From: Haloferax sulfurifontis ATCC BAA-897
GTDB taxonomy: Archaea > Halobacteriota > Halobacteria > Halobacteriales > Haloferacaceae
Direction of reading: 5' to 3'
Assembly (NCBI RefSeq): GCF_000337835.1
Contig: NZ_AOLM01000007.1
Coordinates: 16,403 to 80,402 of the forward strand
DNA length: 64,000 nucleotides
Each line of letters opens with the position of its first letter. The stretch's first letter is position 1. The notes under the pieces are model-generated. The model was not told the origin of the DNA. It searched no databases and saw only the letters and a list, made by a program, of their open reading frames with translations. The position numbers were made by a program, and so were the translations under genes. Below, one piece after another: positions 8,564 through 17,978 of the stretch.

Positions 8564-11045
8564 CGAAGTCGAACTCCGTGTCGGGCTTTTCTTCTTCGAC
8601 CTGGACTGCGTCGGCGACGGCGTCCCAGTCGGCTTTCATCGCCTGCCGACCGAGGTCGGTCACGATGTACTCCTTGCCGTCCTTGTCGAGACAGCCGTCA
8701 AGCGGCTCCTCCTCTTGGAGGTAGTTCGAGATGGACTGCCGACTCACGTCGACGTAGTCTTCGAGTTCCGAGTACGACGTCGGCGCGTGTTCTTCGACGG
8801 CTTCGAGCACGTCCGTCGCGTTCTTCCGGACCGACTCGTCGCGCCACTTGTCCGCCTGCGTGAGCATCCACGGCCAGAGGTCCACCGACAGGTTGGCGTC
8901 GCCGAGCGCGTCCGTCACGCGGTCGAACCGCGACGCGCCCTCGTCGGTGAACGACACTTTGCGGACGTTGCCCCAGTCGATGTCGGCGAGGTGGATGTCC
9001 GACGGCGTCGGGTACTCTTGGCGCTCCGCGAGGACTTCCTCGACGAGCGCGCGGTCGACATCGTCGGGGTCGGTCCCATCGGGGAAGTCCGATTCGAGCA
9101 GGTACCACTCGGAGTAGTGGTCACCCATCTGTGGGCGGTCGCCGATGTCGCGCACGCTGGCGTCGGGCACGTGAACCCACCAGCCGTCGCGCTTGCCGTC
9201 CGAGGGCGGCCACGCGGCCGTCTGCGACTGCAGGACCCGAGCGCCACGAGCGAGGCCGTAGCGGTCAAGCCAGTGCTGGTCGCCGAGGCCGAGGCCGCAC
9301 GGCGCACCCCGCCACTCGATGGGGTAGGTCTTCTCCCCGCCGGCGATGAGCATCCCCATCCCGATGCGGAAGTTCGTCAGCGTCTCTTTTTGCGCCCACG
9401 AGAAGTTGTACGAGCGGTCGAGCGTGTCGATTTCCTCCTCGCCAAGTCGGAGGAGGATTTTCGTCGCCATGTTCGTCCGCACGGGCTTGTACACGTCGTT
9501 GAGCTTCTGCGTCGACCCGAGCATCAGGATACGGCGCGACCCACCCTGCGTGCTGAGGAAGAAGATGGTCTGCCGGAGGCCCTTGATGGCGTCCTTGTAG
9601 CGAACGTCGCCAGTCTTCGACGGCGCGATGTTCTTCAGCTCGCGCATTTCGAGGGCGACCCGCGGGAGCCGGGGGTTCTCGTCGCGAGCACGGAAGATGA
9701 GCCGAAGCCAAAGGTCGATGAGCGTGTACTTCAGGCCCTCCATGCCGGCGGGCATGAAGTTCGCACAGAGGACGGCCGCTTTCTTCTGGTCGGCGATGAC
9801 CTCGGCCATGTCGATGTTCGTCTCGGCGTCTGCGCCGGTCACGAGGCCGTCGCCGGCGAGCTTCGACAGCCGGGCGGCCGCGTTCTCCAGCGCCTTCGAC
9901 CGGCTCATGGAGTACCGCGCCGAGTAGGTTTCGACGTGCGTACTGCCGTCGCCGCCAGTCGTGTGCTTGTCCTTCTTTTCAGTCCACTGGATTTCGGTGT
10001 CTTGGGCCTTCGCGAGTTGCTGGATGCGAGCGACGAGTTCGGGCACCTGCCCCGACCCTTCGAGCGTCTTGTTCAGCGCCTGCTCGATGCGGTCCTCGGC
10101 GGTCGCATCGGTGGTTCGGACGCCCGCGAGGCGGAGGATGAGGTGCGGCGTCAGCGTGTCGATGCCGATGGTGAACTCCCGGAAGTTGGCCGGCAACTGC
10201 TCGGGGATACCCGGCGTCGACGGGACGAACACTTCGGCGTCGAACGCCCGCGGCTCTTGCCCGAGCCGTTCGAGGTTCTTCAGGATGCCGGGGTCGTCGT
10301 TCGGGATGGAAATCATCGGCGTTTCCATCCGGCCGTCGTCGAACACGCTGATGTACTTGTAGCCGTGCTGTCGCCACAGGTTCATCCCGATGTTCGTCAG
10401 CGTCGAGTCCTTCCCCGACCGCGGGAGCGCGATACAGAGGATGTGGTCGCACGACTCGTGGGGGATTTCGCGCGCCGCGTCCTCGGGGTCGAGTTTCGTC
10501 CCCTTGGGGAGTCGGCGACGCCCGACCGGGATGGGGTTGTCCGCCCGCGTCACGCCCGCCACGTCGAGTTGTTCGAGCGTGATGGGCGCGTAGGGCGTCA
10601 TCTCCGAGACGGCCGAGTAGTAGTCGAGCGCGCGGGCGATGTAGAGGAGCGTCGTGTACTCCTGTTCGACGCTCGGGAGGCGGCCGCCGCGGTCGTGCAT
10701 CCGCTGTTGGCGGCGGAACCGCGACCGGACCTCGGCGGCCCGCGCCGGGTCGAGGCCGGCCTTGTCTTCGAGCATCCCCGAGTTCCGGTTGAGGACCTCC
10801 GCGAGGTCGCCGTCGTCGCGGAGGATGTAGTGCACGTCTTCGAGGACCATCCGGGCGGCTTCGGGGTCCTCCGCGAGGATGTCTTGGGCCGCCGCGAGGT
10901 GCTCGCGGACCTGTGACTCGATGTCAAGGTCGCGTTGGCGCTCGTTCCGCTCGCGTTTCTGTTGGACGATGCTGGCCGCAACCGCTTCGACGTCTCTGGT
11001 GTCGCGGCCTTGGATGTCTGCGTGGCTATCGTGATAGGATTCCAT
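8556..11045 (-). CDS. Large VirB4/HerA-FtsK-type P-loop ATPase with C-terminal winged helix
   Basis: 829 residues. Walker A is LPRSGKDS (207-214), followed by a long ATPase core with SRRILMLGSTQKLNDV and FRIGMGMLIAGG, in the order seen in HerA/VirB4/TraD-like DNA or protein pumps. A charged coiled region precedes it (20-75). The C-terminus (about 735-800) has a winged helix (SYSELEDYVDVSRQSISNYL). It is the first long gene of an operon whose next products are nearly all membrane or secreted proteins, so it probably powers DNA or protein movement through that apparatus. Exact family membership is uncertain. Confidence 0.65.
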   Translation of the reverse strand: MESYHDSHADIQGRDTRDVEAVAASIVQQKRERNERQRDLDIESQVREHLAAAQDILAEDPEAARMVLEDVHYILRDDGDLAEVLNRNSGMLEDKAGLDPARAAEVRSRFRRQQRMHDRGGRLPSVEQEYTTLLYIARALDYYSAVSEMTPYAPITLEQLDVAGVTRADNPIPVGRRRLPKGTKLDPEDAAREIPHESCDHILCIALPRSGKDSTLTNIGMNLWRQHGYKYISVFDDGRMETPMISIPNDDPGILKNLERLGQEPRAFDAEVFVPSTPGIPEQLPANFREFTIGIDTLTPHLILRLAGVRTTDATAEDRIEQALNKTLEGSGQVPELVARIQQLAKAQDTEIQWTEKKDKHTTGGDGSTHVETYSARYSMSRSKALENAAARLSKLAGDGLVTGADAETNIDMAEVIADQKKAAVLCANFMPAGMEGLKYTLIDLWLRLIFRARDENPRLPRVALEMRELKNIAPSKTGDVRYKDAIKGLRQTIFFLSTQGGSRRILMLGSTQKLNDVYKPVRTNMATKILLRLGEEEIDTLDRSYNFSWAQKETLTNFRIGMGMLIAGGEKTYPIEWRGAPCGLGLGDQHWLDRYGLARGARVLQSQTAAWPPSDGKRDGWWVHVPDASVRDIGDRPQMGDHYSEWYLLESDFPDGTDPDDVDRALVEEVLAERQEYPTPSDIHLADIDWGNVRKVSFTDEGASRFDRVTDALGDANLSVDLWPWMLTQADKWRDESVRKNATDVLEAVEEHAPTSYSELEDYVDVSRQSISNYLQEEEPLDGCLDKDGKEYIVTDLGRQAMKADWDAVADAVQVEEEKPDTEFDFDE

Positions 11046-11071
11046 GCTGTGTCAGGTTGGTAAGGTGTTGT

Positions 11072-11266
11072 TCAGGCCGTCGCGTTCTTCCATTCGTCGG
11101 GTGGTGCCTCTGCCGGCGACAGTGTGTAGCACCGGCATTCGTAGCGAACTGGCTGTTGGTCGCTCCGGTTCATCGACAGTGCCACCGGGAGGCCGCACCC
11201 CGTACACCAGACGGGGTCGTGGTCGAACTCGTCGAAATCGAACTCGTGGGGTGGGTCGTGTGTCAT
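11072..11266 (-). CDS. Small acidic zinc-finger protein
   Basis: 64 residues with CTGC and CRC as possible zinc ligands after an acidic FDFDEFDHD stretch. It overlaps the end of the upstream membrane-protein gene by 4 bases and leads into the ATPase gene after 26 bases, so it belongs to the same operon. Function not recognised. Confidence 0.55.
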   Translation of the reverse strand: MTHDPPHEFDFDEFDHDPVWCTGCGLPVALSMNRSDQQPVRYECRCYTLSPAEAPPDEWKNATA

Positions 11267-13077
11267 CGGCCCCCCGCCGCGTTGTCCGTCCCGGCGACCA
11301 GATGCCGCGGACCGCCGGGCATCGGGATGTCGGGGAGCGGGTAGCCGTCGATGTTGTCGACGGCGAACTGGTTGGAGAACTGTGCGCGGATGCGCGCGAG
11401 GTCGTCGGGGATGTCCATCGTTCGCAGGTGGACCGCCGTGATGTCGTGGGGCGTCCCGTCGGCGTCCGTGACGGTGATGTCCGTCTCGGTCAGCACGGTC
11501 GGCACCATGCCCTCGTAGACCTCGGCGACGATGTCCGGGTCGTGGCCGACGCCCTCGCCGCGCTCGACGACTTTCTCGGCGAGTTCGAACTTCGGCACCA
11601 TCCCGTCAGGGTCGCGCGCTTCCGAGACGGTCGTAATGATGTCGTCCATGATGGCCTTGCGGCCCTCGTAGGCGTCGCCGTACTCGAACTGGTGGAGCAT
11701 CGGGAGCATCTGGCGGACGTTCCGCGCGAACTTCTCCTGCATCGCCGGGGCGACGTCGTTGCCCTGCAGGCGGGCGTGCCACCGGTCAGCGACCTTCCGC
11801 GCGAGGCGGTGGCGGTCGTAGTCGGCGTAGACGTGGCCGCCCATCCACGCGACGAACAGCGTCTGCTCGGGCGTCTCGACGCGCTTGGCGAGCGTGACGC
11901 ACGTCCGCCAGCGCTTGGGTTCGCGCTCCTCGCGAAGCGACCGGACCGCCCGGCGACGACGCCACTTGAACGTGAGGTACGAGGTCGCGCCGACCGCGAC
12001 GCCGATAGCGATGAGGACCGGGTAGACCCACCCCGCAAACCACGGCGTCTGCGCAACGACCATGGCCGCGAACACGGTCCCGATGGCCGGGAGGCCGAAG
12101 CGCCACAGGATTTCGTCGGCGTTGAACGAGGTCGCGATGTCCATCCGCGCGGTCTGTCTCGCCCGCCGGAAGTCTGCGAAGATGTCGGCGAACGATTTGG
12201 TCTCCGGACTGTCGTCGACGGCCGCCGTCTCGTCGCCGTGGGTGTCAGCGTCGGCGTCCTCGTCGGCCGTCTCTGCGACCGCCGGGAGCGGCCGCCCGTG
12301 GTCCGCACGGTAGCCGTGGTCTTCGAGGTCGTTGGCGACAAGCCGCGCTTGGAGGTGACCGATGCGGAGACGGACAACCTGCTTCGCTGTGAGAAGGCTG
12401 ACGCCCTCCAGCGACGAGTCCACGTCGTCGGTCGCCTCTGCCGCCCGCTCGTTGATGGCGGCCCCGTCGGGAATGCCGTAGCCCGTGTCGACCGGCGCGA
12501 CGGCTTCGACCTGCTCGTCCTCGTCGGGCGTCTCGGACTCCGACTGTCCGGCGAAGGCGCGCATCAACTTCGCGCGCAGTTCGTTCTCGGAGTGGTCGGC
12601 GTTGCCGATGAGGCGTGTGGTTCCGTCGGTCGACTTGACCTCTGCCGCGAACCGCTTGACCGTCCGCTTCGAGTAGCGGGTGTGCTCGGCCGTCTTCCCC
12701 GCCGCGAGGTCCCACCAGCGGTTGATAGCGACCACCGCTCCGATGACCGCGAGGGCCGAGTAGAGCGCGAAGTTCGTCACGACGCTCGCGAACGCGCGGA
12801 CAAGCCAACTGGAGCTGGCGGTCGCCGAGACCGTGCCCGACGCTATGAAGAACACGCCGATGAACCCGACGAACCCAGAGATGGCGATGAGCGCGAGGAG
12901 GAACCGCGTTGACTGCTGTTCGGGACTCCCGATGAGCCGGGCGACGAATCGTCGAATGAGCGACAGCGGCGTCCGCTTCGACGCCGACGTTCGGCGACCA
13001 GCGCTTTTCAGAAACTCGCCGGCCGACCCGCCGATGTCTTTCGCACCCGTGGCGGCGTCGTCAAGTCGGTCACGCAT
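11263..13077 (-). CDS. Polytopic membrane protein of the envelope module
   Basis: 604 residues with four hydrophobic segments: FLLALIAISGFVGFIGVFFI (~58-80), ALYSALAVIGAVVAINR (~102-120), and two more near 345-380 (FGLPAIGTVFAAMVVA and WVYPVLIAIGVAVGATSYL). Acidic, poorly ordered cytoplasmic loops separate the pairs, and the C-terminal 200 residues are soluble and mostly helical. The layout recalls large scaffold proteins of conjugation or vesicle systems, but I cannot assign a family. Its start overlaps the stop of the secreted protein upstream by one base. Confidence 0.6.
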   Translation of the reverse strand: MRDRLDDAATGAKDIGGSAGEFLKSAGRRTSASKRTPLSLIRRFVARLIGSPEQQSTRFLLALIAISGFVGFIGVFFIASGTVSATASSSWLVRAFASVVTNFALYSALAVIGAVVAINRWWDLAAGKTAEHTRYSKRTVKRFAAEVKSTDGTTRLIGNADHSENELRAKLMRAFAGQSESETPDEDEQVEAVAPVDTGYGIPDGAAINERAAEATDDVDSSLEGVSLLTAKQVVRLRIGHLQARLVANDLEDHGYRADHGRPLPAVAETADEDADADTHGDETAAVDDSPETKSFADIFADFRRARQTARMDIATSFNADEILWRFGLPAIGTVFAAMVVAQTPWFAGWVYPVLIAIGVAVGATSYLTFKWRRRRAVRSLREEREPKRWRTCVTLAKRVETPEQTLFVAWMGGHVYADYDRHRLARKVADRWHARLQGNDVAPAMQEKFARNVRQMLPMLHQFEYGDAYEGRKAIMDDIITTVSEARDPDGMVPKFELAEKVVERGEGVGHDPDIVAEVYEGMVPTVLTETDITVTDADGTPHDITAVHLRTMDIPDDLARIRAQFSNQFAVDNIDGYPLPDIPMPGGPRHLVAGTDNAAGGR

Positions 13078-14450
13078 CAGTCGTCACCCCCCGCGGGAGC
13101 GCCGTTCCCCGAGCGTCGCTGTCGACGGTGACGCGTGGCCGCCCCACCGTCCGCCGACCGAGCCTGTTCGAGGTCCTGCATCATCGACCGGACCTCGGAA
13201 CGGGCGCGACGGTACTCCGGCATCCCGTGGTGGGTGGTCATCCGCATGAGCGCGCGCTTGGCGTGTGCGAGCGCCGTCGACTGGTCACCGAGCATATCGC
13301 GTCGGGTGACGGGTTCAAGCCACGTGTCGCCCACCCTGTCGGCTTCGAGGAGGTCCTGAATCCCGCGGTGCTCCATCACCGCCGGGTAGACCGGCGTGCC
13401 GTCGCTCCACGTGATGACCTCGCCGTCGTCGTCGGTCAGTGGGGCGGCGTCCGTGTCGCGGACGATGTTGCCTTCGGTGTCGGTCACCGGCCGTCCCCAT
13501 GCGAACTCGTCGGCCAACTGCTTGACAGACTGGATGCCGAACGCGTCCTGCCAGTAGACGTGGTTCGGGCCGATTTCTGCCACGTCCTCAAGGCGCTCCT
13601 CGTCGGCGGCGTCCTGCTGGTTCCGGTATTCGAGGAGCATCTGCTGTCGCGTCTGGTCGATGAGGTCGACGCCACCCTGAAGCGACCGCAGTTTCGACCC
13701 GTGGACTTTGAGGAGTCGCCACGCGGCCACGAGGATGACAGCCGCGATGAACAGTATCGCGAACGGCGTCGTGAGCGTGAAGATGAACCACGCAAAGAGT
13801 TGCTCCAGTTGTGGGCCGAACAGGTTCGAGAACAGCTCTGCCTGCTCTTTCTGCCACTCGTAGAAGTTCTCCAAACCGTCCACGTCGGTCGCGTAGCCGC
13901 GCTCCTCAGCGTCGGCGCGCATCTGGTCAAGCAGGTCTTGAGCCTCGCGCAGGTCGGCGCTCGCGACGATTTGGTCCGTCTGCGAGGCGTAGAGGTCGAA
14001 CGACCGCGTCGACCCGTCTTCGAAGTAGAGTTCGAGCGTGTAGAGCGACCGCTGACCCGGCGGCGCAGCGTCGGGAGCGAACGACACGCGGACGGTCCGC
14101 GCCCCGTCGAGCACCTTCGCCTCGGCCTTCGGTTGGGTCACTCGCGCCGCTTCGACGTTCTGCGAGACGGCGAACACGGCGTACGGGCCGGTCGCGTTGA
14201 AACTGTTCTCGTCTTCCCGCGTCGTCCGCAGGTAGTCCTCGTCGAACGTCACGGCCGTCACGCGGGCTTGGTCAGCGACGGTCGGTCCCGTCGTCGTGGT
14301 CGTGTTGTTCGAGTCTGATACCTGCGCGACTGTCGTCGACGAGTCGAGTGCCGGCGTCGACGTTGACGATGGCGCGGCCGCGACCGCGCCCACGGGCACG
14401 ATGGCCGTCAGGACGAGCAGGACGGCCAGCACGAGTGGTGCGCGCTTCAT
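13077..14450 (-). CDS. Secreted/anchored protein with signal peptide and one central membrane helix
   Basis: 457 residues. A Sec signal (KRAPLVLAVLLVLTAIVPVG) is followed by a Ser/Thr/Asn-rich stretch that is a likely glycosylated linker, a beta-rich outer domain (about 60-160), a helical stalk (165-215), a membrane helix (WFIFTLTTPFAILFIAAVIL, ~218-240) and a cytoplasmic tail of about 200 residues. This outside-in arrangement suits a component spanning the membrane. It overlaps the next gene by ATGA. Family not recognised. Confidence 0.6.
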   Translation of the reverse strand: MKRAPLVLAVLLVLTAIVPVGAVAAAPSSTSTPALDSSTTVAQVSDSNNTTTTTGPTVADQARVTAVTFDEDYLRTTREDENSFNATGPYAVFAVSQNVEAARVTQPKAEAKVLDGARTVRVSFAPDAAPPGQRSLYTLELYFEDGSTRSFDLYASQTDQIVASADLREAQDLLDQMRADAEERGYATDVDGLENFYEWQKEQAELFSNLFGPQLEQLFAWFIFTLTTPFAILFIAAVILVAAWRLLKVHGSKLRSLQGGVDLIDQTRQQMLLEYRNQQDAADEERLEDVAEIGPNHVYWQDAFGIQSVKQLADEFAWGRPVTDTEGNIVRDTDAAPLTDDDGEVITWSDGTPVYPAVMEHRGIQDLLEADRVGDTWLEPVTRRDMLGDQSTALAHAKRALMRMTTHHGMPEYRRARSEVRSMMQDLEQARSADGGAATRHRRQRRSGNGAPAGGDD

Positions 14451-15508
14451 CGGTCGTCACCACCGTACTGTCCGTTGCGCGAGTTCCCGCCGGCGCTCTG
14501 GCCGTTCTGTGCCTGCCGGGACCGACGGCCGCCGAAGGCTTCCGCCGGCACCTGCTGGAGCGTCGTCTGCTCGGTCCGGTTCGTCAGCCGTGCGACCTGC
14601 TCGATGAGTTCGAGGAGTTCCTGGTAGGTGTCCGTCTCGGAGTTGGTCAGCCGCTCGCGGAGGTCGCGGACCTTCTTGTGGAGCTGTGCGTTGAGCGACT
14701 TCGCTTCTTCGAGGTCGACCTGCATCATCTCCATGTTCGAGCGGTAGCGCCGCAGGTTCTCTTGGGAGAGGTTGAACGGGGGTTTGTACTCGTAATCGGC
14801 CGTCGCAGTCGGCGAACTCGTCGTCTTCGACCCTTGAGTTCGGAAGACGTAGTGGCTCGGCGCGACTTCGACGGCGTGGGCTGGAAGTCTGTGCATGACT
14901 TTGTCAGAAAGTGGCCGGTAGACGTCGCCGTCCGCCCGGAGTTGGCGGTCGTCGGCGACCCGCTTTGGTTGCCGGAAGAGGCCAAACATCCGGTTGCGCT
15001 TGTACTCGGGAACGACCTTGCCGTGGTCGTCTTCGAGGATGTCGTTCGTCTTGAAGTAGACCGTCTGGACGGTCTCCTCGCCGCCGTTGTTGGGGTCTGC
15101 TTCGTGGATGACCGTCACCGTCCCCTCTTTCGTCGACCGCCGGCGCTCGTAGCCGATGCCGACGCCCGTCGCGATGAGGACGATGACCGCCAGTTGCGTC
15201 TCTTGGGCGTAGAGCATCTGCGCCGGCGACCCGGTCTGGTAGAACGAGTAGACGTTGTAGGCGACGACTGCGAAGATGACGCCTACCGCGCCGAGCGCCC
15301 ACTTCGCGACCGATGTCATCCCGGCGACGCGTTTCGTCACCGGAAGCGAGTAGTCCTCGCGAGCCTGTGTCGCGGCCTCCAGTCGCTCCTCAGCCGACTC
15401 GGGGGCGTCGTCGTCCCCGAAGCGCTTCCGGAGGGCGTAGACGCCCACCGCGGCGATGATGAACGTCACGAGCGCGACGGCGATGAAGATGGGGTCGATG
15501 GCCGCCAT
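14447..15508 (-). CDS. Three-pass membrane protein with cytoplasmic coiled coil
   Basis: 353 residues from the ATG at 15508, chosen because it gives an ATGA overlap with the upstream stop; an ATG 12 bases earlier is less likely. Membrane segments lie at about 5-25, 68-88 and 100-118. The C-terminal third (~235-310) is a heptad-rich coiled coil, then a Gln/Gly/Asn-rich tail. It is likely a structural subunit of the envelope module. Confidence 0.55.
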   Translation of the reverse strand: MAAIDPIFIAVALVTFIIAAVGVYALRKRFGDDDAPESAEERLEAATQAREDYSLPVTKRVAGMTSVAKWALGAVGVIFAVVAYNVYSFYQTGSPAQMLYAQETQLAVIVLIATGVGIGYERRRSTKEGTVTVIHEADPNNGGEETVQTVYFKTNDILEDDHGKVVPEYKRNRMFGLFRQPKRVADDRQLRADGDVYRPLSDKVMHRLPAHAVEVAPSHYVFRTQGSKTTSSPTATADYEYKPPFNLSQENLRRYRSNMEMMQVDLEEAKSLNAQLHKKVRDLRERLTNSETDTYQELLELIEQVARLTNRTEQTTLQQVPAEAFGGRRSRQAQNGQSAGGNSRNGQYGGDDR

Positions 15509-16200
15509 CAGTGGCCCCACTCAGTTTCTTCGGCGGCCTCGAGTTGCGATTCGAGGTCATCGAGGTCGTCGAGGTTGTCCGCGGCGTCGGAGCCGACAGA
15601 CAGGTCTTCAAGGGTTTCCTTCGCCGCCCGTGCGCGAGCGACAGCCTCTGACTCGTCTTGGAAGAACACCACGTCTTGGGCGGCCATCAAGAGGAGCTGT
15701 CCGTGTTCGACGAGCGGCTGGACCGTCTCGGAAATGTCGGTCAGCTCCTCTTGGAGCACGACGCACCCGTTGTCGATAGCGTAGTCTCGGAGCCGACGAC
15801 GCAGTTCGCTCTGGGAGTCGGCCGTTTCCATGATGCGTTCGCGGCGGTCGATTTGGTCGTTGTCCGTGACGACCGGGCACGCGACCCCGTAGTGTTCGCA
15901 GTCTTTGCATCGGTCGGGGAAGCAGGCGTCGCCGCTGTCGTACTCGCGCGTCCGGTACATCGGGTTGTTCCGGCGGATTTCGGCGAGGAGCGATGAGACG
16001 TGTTCTTCGGCGTCGCCAGCGCGAGCCCGCGTCGCGATGAGCAACCATTTCGAGATAGCGCGGCGGAGGTCCTCGTCGTGGATGTCCGGGCGCATGTCGA
16101 GTAGCTCTTCTTCGATGTGCGAGAGCCGTTGCTGTTGGCGCTTGTGCTGTTCGTGGTCGGGCCGGGAGTTGGGACTCCCGACGTTGGTATCAATCGGCAT
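15508..16200 (-). CDS. Cytoplasmic helical protein with a four-cysteine cluster
   Basis: 230 residues, mostly helical and acidic. A compact cluster CFPDRCKDCEHYGVACP (about 92-109) could hold zinc or an iron-sulfur centre. No membrane segments are seen. It sits between the AbrB-like gene and the membrane genes and is translationally coupled to both. Unrecognised; possibly a cytosolic factor of the envelope module. Confidence 0.55.
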   Translation of the reverse strand: MPIDTNVGSPNSRPDHEQHKRQQQRLSHIEEELLDMRPDIHDEDLRRAISKWLLIATRARAGDAEEHVSSLLAEIRRNNPMYRTREYDSGDACFPDRCKDCEHYGVACPVVTDNDQIDRRERIMETADSQSELRRRLRDYAIDNGCVVLQEELTDISETVQPLVEHGQLLLMAAQDVVFFQDESEAVARARAAKETLEDLSVGSDAADNLDDLDDLESQLEAAEETEWGH

Positions 16201-16483
16201 CGTTCGATTCAGGATGGGCAGGGGTTGGTTCGGCGTCGGCGGTGCGGCGCGGGCGAGACTCGGGCGGCAGGGCGTCGTCAGGCGGTGGGTCGAGCGCCGC
16301 CGGCACGTCCATCGCCGCGGCCTCGTCGACCGGCGCGATGACGAGTTTGCCGTCGGCGACCCACGCCACGCAGTCGTCGCCGGCCTCCAGCGGAAACGCG
16401 GTGTCCTGCGTGAACGCCTTCTTCAGATAGACCTGAAGCGACGCCCCGTTTCGGTTCACAGAGACGCGGTCGTGGTCGGTCAC
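16190..16483 (-). CDS. AbrB/SpoVT-like DNA-binding regulator
   Basis: 97 residues from the GTG at 16483. The first ~55 residues fit a swapped-hairpin AbrB fold: VSVNRNGASLQVYLKKAF, then L.AGDDCVAWVADGKLVIAP. The tail is Pro/Asp-rich. A perfect TTGTAG-n5-CTACAA palindrome lies 6 bases upstream of the start, so it probably represses its own operon. Because it heads the run of genes from 16.5 down to 7.6 kb, it may control the envelope ATPase operon. Confidence 0.6.
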   Translation of the reverse strand: MTDHDRVSVNRNGASLQVYLKKAFTQDTAFPLEAGDDCVAWVADGKLVIAPVDEAAAMDVPAALDPPPDDALPPESRPRRTADAEPTPAHPESNDAD

Positions 16484-16488
16484 GGCCG

Positions 16489-16505
16489 TTGTAGCCTCTC
16501 TACAA
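16489..16505. promoter_or_regulatory. TTGTAG-n5-CTACAA palindrome, operator candidate
   Basis: A perfect 6-bp inverted repeat (TTGTAG 16489-16494, CTACAA 16500-16505) immediately upstream of the AbrB-like gene start at 16483. Its position over the expected start of a leaderless transcript suggests autoregulation. Confidence 0.45.
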
Positions 16506-16589
16506 TGGCCCGACCGAACGAAACTGGTCGGCCGGCCTGTCGGCGTCGGCAGACGTGTCTGTGCGTTGAGGTCAGGTTCGGGAACATGG

Positions 16590-16859
16590 TTAGCCACCGT
16601 TGATTTTGCGCCGGACGTCGTTCGTTCGCGTCCGGAATATCGAGTAGTAGAGGATGGTGAGCAGGATGGCGATGATGGTGTAGATGCCGCCCGCGAACGC
16701 GAGCGCGAACACGATGACGAGCATGAACGCGGCGTAGAGCGCCTGCGAGAGGTCGCCGTACACGCGGGCCGTGCCGCCATATCGGCGGGCGACGAACTCC
16801 CCGGCGACGACGCCGAGGATGATGCCCCCGAAGCCGAGGGCGAGCGTCGCGGCCGTCAC
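16590..16859 (-). CDS. Small membrane protein
   Basis: 89 residues with two or three hydrophobic segments (LALGFGGIILGVVAGEFVA and ALYAAFMLVIVFALAFAGGI plus IIAILLTILYYSIF). The tail is basic (RTRTNDVRRKINGG), so it is probably cytoplasmic. Coupled by ATGA to the gene at 16856. Confidence 0.55.
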   Translation of the reverse strand: MTAATLALGFGGIILGVVAGEFVARRYGGTARVYGDLSQALYAAFMLVIVFALAFAGGIYTIIAILLTILYYSIFRTRTNDVRRKINGG

Positions 16860-17092
16860 TCGTCATCCCTCCGGTCGCCGTTGCCTTGCACGAGGTCGCG
16901 CGTGTCGAGACCGCTGTACTGCCCCATCGACTTCGTCTTGTAGATGTCCAAGAGTTCGGGGCCGCCGATGAGGACCGCGAGGATGACCACAACGAGGCCG
17001 ATGGCGATGATGAACCCGCCACCCGCGAGGATGGCCGGCGCGAGAACAAGCCCCACGAGCGCGGCGACGAGCGCCACGTACAGGTTATCCAT
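16856..17092 (-). CDS. Small two-helix membrane protein
   Basis: 78 residues from the ATG at 17092, supported by a GGAGGG Shine-Dalgarno just upstream. Two membrane helices (about 3-22 and 25-48) are followed by a short polar tail. It overlaps the end of the secreted protein gene upstream by 8 bases. Probably a minor membrane subunit. Confidence 0.55.
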   Translation of the reverse strand: MDNLYVALVAALVGLVLAPAILAGGGFIIAIGLVVVILAVLIGGPELLDIYKTKSMGQYSGLDTRDLVQGNGDRRDDE

Positions 17093-17978
17093 CGAACCAC
17101 CCTCCAATCGAACTATCTGGACCGTTGAGCATTTCTTTCCATCCTGACAAGTACGTCTCAACTTCCCACGATGCCTTGTCCCGCATCGTCGGTTCGACGA
17201 CGAACCTCACCGTCGCGTCCGCGTCGTTGAACGTGAACCGGACAGCGTTCTCGTCGTCGTCAGTCTGCACGAACACCGGTTTCGTCGAGTCAGTCGGGAC
17301 GCGCTTCCACGTCTCACCGTCTGTCGCGTAGAGCGCGTCCCACTCGTCGACCGATTCGCCCGTCTGTGGGTTCTCCAGCGGGACCGTGATGGTCGTCTTC
17401 TCGCCGGGCGCGAACTCGTAGTGGCGTTGGGTCACGTCCGACTCGTCGCCGAACGCGCTCTTGACGCGCTCCCACGCGCCCGTCGCTCGCGTCCGCTGTT
17501 CGGACGACCACGAGAGCGCTTCCACGCGGTACTGGTTCGGTGCGAACGTCGCCGACGTGCCGGGCGGGAGCGTGAACTCGATACGAGTGAACGTCTCCGA
17601 GTCGTTCCAGTCGCGAATCGCGTTCCACGTCGCACTCACGTTGCCGTCGGTCGACTCGACCGCGCCGGGGAGCTGTGCCGCCGGCATCGCGTCTTCGGAG
17701 ACTTCGACGCGGAAGGCCACGCAGTAGCCGTTGGGGTTGTCGGCCGTCACGCGGTAGAACGCCGAGTCTTCGACGACCCGGACCCGCGTGTTCTTCGCCG
17801 TCGACGTCGCCTCACTCCCGTTGGCGACCCGGTCGACCGTCGCCGCGTCAGTCCGGAACGACAGGTGCTCGACGTACGTCTGGCAAGTGTCGGTCTGTGC
17901 GGCCGCGGGCGTCGCGACCGCCGGCGCGACCATGCTCACGACGAGCACGAGCGCGAGGACGTGCCGAAGCCTCACCAT
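17085..17978 (-). CDS. Secreted beta-rich protein
   Basis: 297 residues from the ATG at 17978. A Sec signal peptide (RHVLALVLVVSMVAPAVA) is followed by a soluble, beta-rich, Asn/Thr-rich domain with a Cys pair near residues 32 and 89. There is no clear C-terminal anchor. It is likely extracellular and glycosylated, working with the membrane genes on both sides. Not recognised. Confidence 0.6.
   Translation of the reverse strand: MVRLRHVLALVLVVSMVAPAVATPAAAQTDTCQTYVEHLSFRTDAATVDRVANGSEATSTAKNTRVRVVEDSAFYRVTADNPNGYCVAFRVEVSEDAMPAAQLPGAVESTDGNVSATWNAIRDWNDSETFTRIEFTLPPGTSATFAPNQYRVEALSWSSEQRTRATGAWERVKSAFGDESDVTQRHYEFAPGEKTTITVPLENPQTGESVDEWDALYATDGETWKRVPTDSTKPVFVQTDDDENAVRFTFNDADATVRFVVEPTMRDKASWEVETYLSGWKEMLNGPDSSIGGWFDG

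Noticed and set aside
8715..10916. A 733-codon plus-strand reading frame opposite the VirB4/HerA-like ATPase gene
   Set aside because: Its product is Arg/Val/Glu-rich low-complexity sequence typical of antisense frames in GC-rich haloarchaeal genes; the minus-strand frame has a Walker A motif and operon coupling.
11044..12912. A 622-codon plus-strand frame opposite the four-helix membrane protein
   Set aside because: Antisense artefact of high GC3; no start signal, no domain, while the minus frame has membrane helices and coupling.
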